The position numbers and the translations under genes were made by a program. Positions 50,680-57,727 of a stretch of 64,000 bases of DNA are shown one piece after another. The stretch's first letter is position 1. Each line of letters starts with the position of its first letter. The notes under the pieces are model-generated. The model was given only the letters and a program-made list of their open reading frames with translations. It did not search any database and was not told where the DNA came from. Source of the DNA: Amycolatopsis eburnea (GTDB lineage: Bacteria > Actinomycetota > Actinomycetes > Mycobacteriales > Pseudonocardiaceae); assembly GCF_003937945.1 (NCBI RefSeq), contig NZ_RSEC01000059.1:169422-233421 (forward strand), read 5' to 3'.

Positions 50680-52062
50680 CTACCAGGCGAACCGTTCGCA
50701 GTGGATCCGGTCGGCGGGGACGCCGGCGCGGCGCGCGCTGCCGAGCACGGCGCCGGTCCAGGCGTCGGGGCCGCAGACGTAGACGTCGTGGGCGGCGAGG
50801 TCCGGTACGAGGTGGCGCAGCACCTGCTCGTCGGGCACCGGGGCGTACCCGGCGGGCAGCCACGAGGTGCGGTCCCGCGAACGCCGGCCGAGCAGGTAGT
50901 GGACGCGGACACCGCGGCGGGCGGCGAGGTCTTCGAGCTCCCGCCGGAACAACAGGTCCGCCTGGTGGCCGGCGCGCTGGAACAGCACCGCTTCCCCAGG
51001 GCGGTAGGGGAGCTCCTCCAGCAGTGCGCGCAACGGCGTGATCCCGATCCCGGACGCGAACAGGGCGATCTTCCGTCCTTTTCGGACAGTGGCGGTCAGC
51101 CGGCCGTACGGGCCTTCGAAGAACGCCCGCGTGCCCGGGCGGAGGGTGGCCAGGCGGCGGCTGCCCGGGCCCAGGTCCTTCGCCGAGATCCGCAGCCGGC
51201 TCCCGTCCGGGGCGGCCGAGAGCGAGAACGGCTTGCCGCGCGTCCAGCCGGGTCCGTCGGCGAAGCGCCAGACGAAGAACTGGCCCGCCGCGACGGGCAG
51301 CCGGTCGAGGTCGCGGCCGCGCAGGTACACCGAGACGACCCCGCGACCTTCGGGCACGACCTGCTCGACGACGAGCCGGTGCCGCGCGTTGAGCCAGATC
51401 GGCCGCCCGACGCGGAAGACGAGCACGGCGCCGGCCGCCGCGGCGTAGGCGGTCCACCAGAACGCCGTCGCGACCGGGGAAGCGGTGAAGTCGGCGCCGG
51501 TCCACAACTGGTGCGGCAGGGCGAGCCCGGCGCCGAGGTAGGCGTAGAGGTGCAGCAGGTGCCAGGACTCGTAGCGCAGCCGCCGCCGGGCCGCGCGCAC
51601 CGACGTCACGGCGACCATGCCCAGGGCCGCGGTCCCGGCAGCGGCCAGGAGCATGCCCGGGTAGGTCGTCACCAGCGTCCAGGCTTCGCCGAGTACTCCG
51701 GAGCGGTCGGTGGCGGCGTAGCCGAGGGTGATGAGCACCAGGTGCGCCGCCAGCAGCGTGATGGACGTGAAGCCGGCGATCCGGTGCCGCCGGGCCAGCT
51801 CGTCTTGGCCGTAGCTGCGTTCGACCCACGGGATCCGCGCCATGAGCAGCAGCTGCAGCAGAAGGAGGTCCGCCGACAGCAACCCCGTGAGCCGCCCGGC
51901 CGAGGTGAAGAAGTCCGAGACGAGGTCCTGCACGCCGCGGCCCGACACCCAGAGCGCGACCACGAACAGCACGCTCGACCAGGCCGTCAGCCCGGCGGCG
52001 TCGCGCCACCAGGCGCGGACACTGGGCCGCGCGACGCGGCGGGCGGACAGCGTGGTCGACAT
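50680..52062 (-). CDS. membrane ferric-reductase-like/ferredoxin reductase-type oxidoreductase
   Basis: A 460-aa protein. About six N-terminal helices with heme-type His residues (RHRIAGFTSITLLAAHLVL, YESWHLLHLYAYLGAG), as in ferric reductase-like domains. The C-terminal half is a FAD/NAD(P) reductase: RGKPFSLSAAP for FAD, ALFASGIGITPLRALLEEL for NAD(P), VYVCGPDAW. It moves electrons from NAD(P)H across the membrane, probably to the FMN-binding protein. ATG 52062 with AGGAG upstream; ATG 52086 is an alternative. Confidence 0.87.
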   Translation of the reverse strand: MSTTLSARRVARPSVRAWWRDAAGLTAWSSVLFVVALWVSGRGVQDLVSDFFTSAGRLTGLLSADLLLLQLLLMARIPWVERSYGQDELARRHRIAGFTSITLLAAHLVLITLGYAATDRSGVLGEAWTLVTTYPGMLLAAAGTAALGMVAVTSVRAARRRLRYESWHLLHLYAYLGAGLALPHQLWTGADFTASPVATAFWWTAYAAAAGAVLVFRVGRPIWLNARHRLVVEQVVPEGRGVVSVYLRGRDLDRLPVAAGQFFVWRFADGPGWTRGKPFSLSAAPDGSRLRISAKDLGPGSRRLATLRPGTRAFFEGPYGRLTATVRKGRKIALFASGIGITPLRALLEELPYRPGEAVLFQRAGHQADLLFRRELEDLAARRGVRVHYLLGRRSRDRTSWLPAGYAPVPDEQVLRHLVPDLAAHDVYVCGPDAWTGAVLGSARRAGVPADRIHCERFAW

Positions 52063-52105
52063 CGGGCTCCTCGGGGTGATCGCCATCCACCCTTCCGAAG
52101 CCCGG

Positions 52106-53485
52106 TTAGCCGTCGGCGTGACGAGGGTGAGAGTTCGGTAAGAGAAGATCCGCGCCGACGGTGAACCCGACCACGGCGCCGCCACCGGACCGCGGCCCGG
52201 CGAAGACGGTCCCGCCGTGGGCGAGCGCGATGTCCCGCACGATGGCCAGCCCGAGGCCGGAGCCGGGCAGGCCGCGGGCGCCGTCGGCGCGGTGGAAGCG
52301 GTCGAACACGCGGGCCACGTCGTCGTCGCCGATGCCCGGGCCGCGGTCGAGCACCTCGACGCGACCGTCGCGCACCACGGCCTCGATCGGGCCCTCGGGC
52401 GCGAACTTCACGGCGTTTTCCAGCAGGTTCGCGATCGCGCGTTCCAGGGCCTTCGCCTGGCCGGTCAGCGCGGACGCGTCTGCCTCGACGGTGATGGCGC
52501 GTCCGGACCGCCGGCGGACGCGTTCGGCGGCGCGGCCGGCGATCTCGCCCAGCTCGACCGGCACCGGTTCCTCGGCCTCGTAGCGGCGGGTGGCCAGGTC
52601 GACGAGCTCGTCGACCAGGTGGGTCAGCTCGCGGGTCTCGCCGTCGACGTCGTCGAGCAGGCGGGCGCGGGAGTCCGGGGTGAGCTCGGCGAACCGGCGC
52701 AGGACGCTGGCGTTGGTGCGGAGGCTGGTCAGCGGGGTGCGCAGTTCGTGGGCGGCGTCCTGGACGAGCCGTTCCTGGTCGGCGCGGGCGTCGGCGAGCC
52801 GGCCGAGCATCCGGTCGAACGACGTCGCGAGCCTGCCGACCTCGTCGCGGCCGCCCGTCGGGACGGCGACGTCGTCGAGCCGGCCGTCGCTGACCTGCTC
52901 GGTGACGTCGGTGAGCCGGACCAGCCGGCGAGTGATCTGCCGGGCGAGCAGCCAGCCGGCCAGCGCCGCGACGGCCAGCACGAGGGCGCTGACCCCGGTG
53001 ATGCGGGCGGCCAGGCCCTTCAGCACGTGCCGGGACTCGTCGACGTCGATGCCGAGCTGGATCGCCCCGCGGCCGGGCCCGAGGGCCACGGTGATCACCC
53101 GGTAGTCGTCGCGGCCCGCGGTGAAGTTCGTGTAGCGGTGGTCGCCGAGGGAACCCGTGGCGGCGAGCGCCTGGTCGTCGTCGCCGACGTCGAGGCGTAC
53201 CGGCCGCCCGCCGAGGGGCCGGGCGGTGCCGTCCGGGGCGATCGCCTGCGCCACCATCGGCTGGGCTTCGTCGTGGTCGTCGTCGTCCGGGCCGCGGGTG
53301 ACCGGGCTCGGGGCGAGGATCTGCGTCGCTCCGGCGGCGACCTCCGCCGACGTCGTGAGCAGCGACCGGTCGAGTTCGGCGTTGATCCGTTCCGAAGCGG
53401 CCTGGTAGCTCAGCACCCCGACGAGGATCGCGGCCGCCGCGCCGACCCCGGCGAAGGCGATGGCGAGCTTGCTGCGCAGGTTCAT
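52106..53485 (-). CDS. sensor histidine kinase
   Basis: A 459-aa membrane kinase. Helix 1 (8-28), an extracytoplasmic sensor (30-160) with an acidic stretch DDDDHDE, helix 2 (160-182), HAMP, DHp with His246 in DAAHELRTPL, and the ATPase with N box NLLENAVKF and G boxes DRGPGIG, GSGLGLAI. Resembles MprB-like kinases. Overlaps the response regulator by four bases and precedes the redox genes on the same strand, which it may control. Confidence 0.9.
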   Translation of the reverse strand: MNLRSKLAIAFAGVGAAAAILVGVLSYQAASERINAELDRSLLTTSAEVAAGATQILAPSPVTRGPDDDDHDEAQPMVAQAIAPDGTARPLGGRPVRLDVGDDDQALAATGSLGDHRYTNFTAGRDDYRVITVALGPGRGAIQLGIDVDESRHVLKGLAARITGVSALVLAVAALAGWLLARQITRRLVRLTDVTEQVSDGRLDDVAVPTGGRDEVGRLATSFDRMLGRLADARADQERLVQDAAHELRTPLTSLRTNASVLRRFAELTPDSRARLLDDVDGETRELTHLVDELVDLATRRYEAEEPVPVELGEIAGRAAERVRRRSGRAITVEADASALTGQAKALERAIANLLENAVKFAPEGPIEAVVRDGRVEVLDRGPGIGDDDVARVFDRFHRADGARGLPGSGLGLAIVRDIALAHGGTVFAGPRSGGGAVVGFTVGADLLLPNSHPRHADG

Positions 53486-54174
53486 GCCGGCCGCACCGAG
53501 TAGCCGACCCCGCGCACGGTGTGGATCAGGTCCGCCGCGCCGGCCTGCTCGAGCTTGCGGCGCAGGTAGCCGATGTAGACGGCCAGGTTCTTCGAGTCCG
53601 CGCCGAATTCGTAGCCCCAGATCCGCTGGTAGATCGTGGCGCGGTCGAGCACGATCCCCGCGTTGCGCACGAGCAGTTCGAGCAGGTCGAACTCGGTTTT
53701 CGAGAGCGTGATCTCGGTGCCCTGCCACCACACCCGCCGCGCCGCCGGGTCGACGGCCAGCTCGCCCAGCCGCAGCGTGCGCCGCGCGTCCGGTTCGGGG
53801 GACGTGCGGCGGAGCAGGGCGCGCAGGCGGGCGAGGAGTTCGTCGAGTTCGAACGGCTTGGGCAGGTAGTCGTCGGCCCCGGCGTCCAGCCCGGCCACCC
53901 GGTCGGGGGTTTCGACGCGGGCGGTCAGCATGAGGATCGGGGTGGGATCGCCTTCGGCCCGCAGGACGCGGCAGACGCCGAGACCGTCGACGCCCGGCAT
54001 CATCACGTCGAGCACGATCACGTCGAACTCGTCCCGCCGGGCGGTGGCGAGCGCGCTGACGCCGTCGGTCACCTCGGTGACGTGGTAACCCTCGAGATTG
54101 AGGGCTCTGACCAGCGACTCACGGATGGCGCGGTCGTCGTCGGCGAGCAGGACGCGGTGCGGCATGGCCGCCAT
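53482..54174 (-). CDS. OmpR/MprA-type response regulator
   Basis: A 230-aa protein. Receiver with phospho-acceptor Asp56 (Asp53 counted from MPHRV) in VLDVMMPG and conserved Lys in YLPKPF. Winged HTH, including KTEFDLLELLVRNAGIVLDR and VRGVGYSV. ATG 54174 with GAGGG upstream; ATG 54165 (MPHRV) is an alternative. First of a minus-strand run that may extend through the kinase to ApbE and DUF2231. Confidence 0.9.
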   Translation of the reverse strand: MAAMPHRVLLADDDRAIRESLVRALNLEGYHVTEVTDGVSALATARRDEFDVIVLDVMMPGVDGLGVCRVLRAEGDPTPILMLTARVETPDRVAGLDAGADDYLPKPFELDELLARLRALLRRTSPEPDARRTLRLGELAVDPAARRVWWQGTEITLSKTEFDLLELLVRNAGIVLDRATIYQRIWGYEFGADSKNLAVYIGYLRRKLEQAGAADLIHTVRGVGYSVRPA

Positions 54175-54229
54175 GATGCCCTCGCGCGACCTTCGCGTCC
54201 TGCCCGGGCTTTCGGGGGCCGGCGGAGGG

Positions 54230-54700
54230 TTAACGGTCGGTAATCTTGACGGGATCGGGGCCGGGCGATGAAGCAAGCGGTGCCGCGTCGACCCCGGCGC
54301 AGGGCACCTCCGCCCACACCGTCTTGCTGCCCGGATGCCCCACCACGCCCCAGGCGTCCGACAGCTTGTCGACGATTTGCATACCGCGGCCACCGGGTCT
54401 GTCGAGGGACGGCCTGGCGACGAATGGCCGCTCCTGGCTGCCGTCGTCGACTTCGATCCGCACCCGGCACGGAACCCGGGTGTGGCTCATCCGGACCTGC
54501 CAGGGGCCGTGGCCGTGGTCGTAGGCGTTGGTCACCAGTTCGGTGGCCACCAGCAACACGTCCCCCAAGTGGGCGTCGTCGACGTGGGTCAGGGTGCGGG
54601 AGGCCCAGCGGCGGATCTGCACCAGAGCCGGTGCGGTGGTGCCGCGGAGGTCCATCGACCATCGCGACGGTTCGTTGCCGGCGTCGCTTCGTTCGGACAT
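54230..54700 (-). CDS. ATP-binding anti-sigma-type protein (RsbW-like)
   Basis: A 156-aa protein with a GHKL domain: N box LLVATELVTNAYDHG, G1 region VDDGSQERP, G2 GGRGMQIVDKL. Like other streptomycete RsbW-type serine kinases without a fused domain. It would bind an unknown sigma or STAS partner. It is on the same strand as the two-component genes, 55 bases upstream. Confidence 0.82.
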   Translation of the reverse strand: MSERSDAGNEPSRWSMDLRGTTAPALVQIRRWASRTLTHVDDAHLGDVLLVATELVTNAYDHGHGPWQVRMSHTRVPCRVRIEVDDGSQERPFVARPSLDRPGGRGMQIVDKLSDAWGVVGHPGSKTVWAEVPCAGVDAAPLASSPGPDPVKITDR

Positions 54701-55069
54701 GGCGGCATCGTCCCTTTCCGGGTCTCCGTCCTCGCTGCTGAAGACGTCCGCGCTTCGGCGATACCCCGGTTACGGCGGAGCCAATCCCCGATGCCTCCTG
54801 GAGCGCGGGTGCGCGCCGCGTCCTACCCGGGTCTTCGGAACGCCGACGGAAGGTTGGCGCCTGGCAAAGCGCGGCTGCCGTCGCATCGTCCGCGTCAGGG
54901 TGAAGGACGAGCGGGCGGCACTCGACGCTGATCCGCAGCAGCCGGTCGCGTGGTAGGGGAGCCACGAGCGCAAACGGAAACCACGTGATCGCCGAGGTGG
55001 CCGGCCCAGGAGCGCACGTCAGCGAACCGGCCTCCAGTAGGTGTAGCTCAGGGCGGTACTTGAGCTTCA
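54701..55069. other. gene-free region
   Basis: 369 bases without a supported gene. Short frames in it have basic, Cys/Arg-rich translations that look like noise. No tRNA or clear hairpin found. It may hold the promoter of the RsbW-like gene. Confidence 0.5.
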
Positions 55070-55384
55070 TCAAGCCGGGTCGCCGTGAAAAGCGCGACCA
55101 GCGACCGCGCCGAGGGTCGAGAGCAGGCGGTTCACGTCGGCCGCGGGTTCCCAGCGGAGCTTGCCGTCTTTGATGACGTACGCCCCAGCCGGCTTGGCCG
55201 ACAGTCCGAACTCGCCGCCTTCGCCCGAGCGGCCCTTCGCGTCGCGGCTGTCGCCGCCGCCACCGAAGGTGCCGACGGCCGACGCGACGATCACCGTGAC
55301 GCCGTCGACCTCGTACGGTTCTCCGTAGACCACCTTGCTCTGCAGCCCGTCTTTCGGCTTCGCGAGCAGTTCGTCGACCTTCAC
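55070..55384 (-). CDS. GerW/YtfJ-family protein
   Basis: A 104-aa protein. Features of the GerW (spore YtfJ) family: VVYGEPYEVDGVTVIVASAV, glycine-rich FGGGGDSR and a C-terminal beta region ending in a hydrophobic helix (ADVNRLLSTLGAVAGR). In Bacillus the family affects spore germination; in actinobacteria the role is not established. GTG 55384. Its place at the edge of the stress island fits a dormancy-related function (inference). Confidence 0.75.
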   Translation of the reverse strand: MKVDELLAKPKDGLQSKVVYGEPYEVDGVTVIVASAVGTFGGGGDSRDAKGRSGEGGEFGLSAKPAGAYVIKDGKLRWEPAADVNRLLSTLGAVAGRAFHGDPA

Positions 55385-55759
55385 GCGGCGAAGTCTCACC
55401 TGCGGCCGGACGGAACCCCAGAGCCGATGGTCCCCTGCGCACGTGACCGAGGACCCCGGTGCAGGTGGCGTTCGCCAGCGGTGACGGACACCCTCCCGCG
55501 ATTTGCTGGTCACACACGAAATCAGCGACCCGGAGCCGTCATCGCGCACCGTCCCCCGCCGGCCGAACTCGGACAGAACACCACATCCTGCACGAGCGCG
55601 GTCTCCGCAACGGCAGGGCGGCTTTGACGGCATTGCGATCCAGATCTGTCTGGCGGAGACGTTCTACTGGGACTACGCGGGCGAGCTGCGGCTGGTGCTG
55701 AAGCTCAACGGCAAGACCGAGATCCAGTCCGGCCCCGGGGCGCTGGCACCGCGGCACGC
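55385..55759. other. region with no intact gene, possible relic frames
   Basis: 375 bases. A frame to the stop at 55763 ends AETFYWDYAGELRLVLKLNG, which looks protein-like, but I cannot assign it. It may be the truncated end of a lost gene next to the ferredoxin relic. No promoter or RNA recognised. Confidence 0.4.
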
Positions 55760-55849
55760 GTGATCGACCTCGACTACTGCAAGGGATACGGGATCTGCGT
55801 CGACGAATGTCCCTGCGGTGCCATCGAAATGGTGCCCGAAGAGACCTGA
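55760..55849 (+). pseudogene. ferredoxin-like 4Fe-4S fragment
   Basis: A 29-aa frame reading VIDLDYCKGYGICVDECPCG then AIEMVPEET. This is the end of a 2-oxoacid:ferredoxin oxidoreductase delta-type ferredoxin, but the second cysteine of C-x-x-C-x-x-C is replaced by Tyr, and the other cluster half is missing. It cannot hold a 4Fe-4S cluster as such. It directly abuts DUF1876. Confidence 0.6.
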
Positions 55850-55858
55850 GGAGAAATC

Positions 55859-56128
55859 ATGCAGGAGAAACGCTGGCACGTCGAAGTGCACATCGACGAA
55901 GACGACGACGGCCACACCCGGGCCACCGCCCGGCTCCACACGGCCGACGACACCCGGGTCTCGGGGACCGGCGTCGCGCGGCTCAACCCCGCCGACACCG
56001 GCGTGCCCGAAATCGGCGACGAGCTGGCCGCGTCGCGCGCTTTGAGCGACCTGGCCCACAACCTGCTCGAATGCGTGGCCGGCGACATCGAAGCGGTGAC
56101 CCGCAAGCCGGTCCGGCTCGACCACTGA
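55859..56128 (+). CDS. DUF1876 protein
   Basis: An 89-aa protein: KRWHVEVHIDEDDDGHTRAT then ARLHTADDTRVSGTGVARLN, the DUF1876 dsRBD-like small domain. The family is enriched in DosR-type dormancy regulons of mycobacteria and other actinobacteria. ATG 55859, with GAGGAGAAATC upstream. First gene of a run that continues with flavodoxin. Confidence 0.8.
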   Translation: MQEKRWHVEVHIDEDDDGHTRATARLHTADDTRVSGTGVARLNPADTGVPEIGDELAASRALSDLAHNLLECVAGDIEAVTRKPVRLDH

Positions 56129-56139
56129 AAGGGGCGGAC

Positions 56140-56661
56140 ATGCGGATCCTCGTCGTCTTCGAGTCCATGTTCGGAGCCACCGAAGAGGTTGCCAAGGCGA
56201 TCGGCAAGGGGCTGGCCGTGTCCGCGCCGGTGGAAGTGGTCAACGTCGACAAAGCGCCCCGGGACCTGACCGGTGTCGACCTGCTCGTCGTCGGTGGCCC
56301 CACCCACGTGCACGGGATGAGCCGCCCGGCCACCCGGAAGTCGGCCGTGGAGCAGGTGGACTACCCGACGCGGTCGCGGACGGGCGTGCGGGAATGGCTG
56401 GACGCGCTCGACGTGGTGCCGGCCGGGCTGGCCGGCGCGGCCTTCGACACCCGGATCGACAAGCCGCGCGTGTTCACCGGGGCCGCGTCGCTCGGGGTGG
56501 CCAAGCGGCTGCGCCGGCACGGGTGCCGGCTCGTCCTGCCGGCGGAGAGCTTCTTCGTCGGGACGGCTCCGATCGACGTCGGTCCGGAGCCGGGCGAACC
56601 GGAACGAGCCGAGGCGTGGGGTGCGGCGCTCGGGGCGGCGCTCGTCCGCGCCGGCACCTGA
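56140..56661 (+). CDS. flavodoxin
   Basis: A 173-aa flavodoxin-fold protein. FMN phosphate loop VFESMFGATEEVAKAIG; then VGGPTHVHGMSRPATRK with the second FMN loop. It could act as an alternative electron carrier under stress. ATG 56140 with AAAGGGG upstream, 11 bases after DUF1876. Four bases separate it from the YbdK gene, so an operon is likely. Confidence 0.82.
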   Translation: MRILVVFESMFGATEEVAKAIGKGLAVSAPVEVVNVDKAPRDLTGVDLLVVGGPTHVHGMSRPATRKSAVEQVDYPTRSRTGVREWLDALDVVPAGLAGAAFDTRIDKPRVFTGAASLGVAKRLRRHGCRLVLPAESFFVGTAPIDVGPEPGEPERAEAWGAALGAALVRAGT

Positions 56662-56665
56662 AGCC

Positions 56666-57727
56666 GTGGCGGACGTCCTGACCGTCGGCGTGGAGGAGGA
56701 GTTCGTGCTGCTGGACACGCGGACCGGGGCGGCCGTCCCGGCGGCTCCGCGGATCCTGGCGGCGATGCCCGGCGAGCCCGACGTGGTCCCGGAGTTCCTG
56801 CGCTTCCAGATCGAAACCACGACGGGCGTGTGCCGTTCGCTCTCCGAAGTCCGCGCTGATTTGACGCGGCTGCGCCGCCGGGTGGGCGAGGCGGCGGCGG
56901 ACGCAAGCTGCCTGGCGGTGGCCACCGCCGTCGCGCCGTTCGGCACCGCACCGCTGGTGACCGCCGACGCGCGGTACGAACGGCTGGCCGTGCGCTTCCC
57001 CGCCCTGGTCGCCGGCGCGGGCACCTGCGCCTGCCACGTCCACGTCGGCATCCCGTCGCGGGCGGCGGGCGTGCGTGCGCTCGCCGGGGTGCGGCCGTGG
57101 CTGGGTGTCCTGCTGGGCCTCAGCGCGAACTCGCCGTACGCCGGCGGCGCCGACTCTGGGTGGGCGAGCACGCGGTATCCGCTCTGGTCCCGCCGGCCGA
57201 CGGCCCGGCCGCCCGCCGCGTGGCGGGACGTCGCCGAGTACGACGCGGCCGTCGCCGAGGCGATCGGCAGCGGTGCCGTGCCGGACGCCCGCGGGGGGTA
57301 CTTCTACGCCCGCCTGTCGCCCCGCTACCCGACCGTGGAGGTGCGGATCGCCGACGCCTGTCTCGGCGTCGCCGACGCCGTCGTGCTCGCCGGGCTGGTG
57401 CGGGCGCTCGTGGCCACGGCGTTGCGGGGCGAAGCGGTGCCGCAGCCGTCCGGCACGGTCTTGGCCCAGGGGCTGCGGGCCGCTGCCCGGCAGGGCCTCG
57501 ACCGGGCCGGGGTCGCGCGGCTGCTGGCGCACGTCCGGCCCGCACTGGAGGCGGCCGGCGATCTCGAGGTCGTGCACCGGGGGTGGACCGCGCTCGCGGA
57601 CCGGGGTGGCGGCGCGGTCCGGCAGCGTGCGCTGCGGGCGGTGTCGGCCACTCCGGCGGAGTTCGCCGCCCGGCTCGCCTCGGCGACCCGGGGAACCGAA
57701 GACGAGAGCATGGAGGCGGTGCGGTGA
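56666..57727 (+). CDS. carboxylate-amine ligase YbdK-type (glutamate-cysteine ligase 2)
   Basis: A 353-aa ATP-dependent ligase. N-terminal TVGVEEEFVLLD (ATP/metal glutamates), FQIETTTGVCRSLSEVRADL, and CACHVHVGIPSR. It is in the GCS2 group, with weak glutamate-cysteine ligase activity in E. coli YbdK; the true substrate is unknown. GTG 56666, four bases after flavodoxin. Overlaps the P-type ATPase gene by four bases. Confidence 0.85.
   Translation: MADVLTVGVEEEFVLLDTRTGAAVPAAPRILAAMPGEPDVVPEFLRFQIETTTGVCRSLSEVRADLTRLRRRVGEAAADASCLAVATAVAPFGTAPLVTADARYERLAVRFPALVAGAGTCACHVHVGIPSRAAGVRALAGVRPWLGVLLGLSANSPYAGGADSGWASTRYPLWSRRPTARPPAAWRDVAEYDAAVAEAIGSGAVPDARGGYFYARLSPRYPTVEVRIADACLGVADAVVLAGLVRALVATALRGEAVPQPSGTVLAQGLRAAARQGLDRAGVARLLAHVRPALEAAGDLEVVHRGWTALADRGGGAVRQRALRAVSATPAEFAARLASATRGTEDESMEAVR

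Noticed and set aside
54770..54973. 67-aa minus-strand ORF in the 54.7-55.07 kb gap
   Set aside because: Composition typical of a random GC-rich frame; no ribosome binding site or family.
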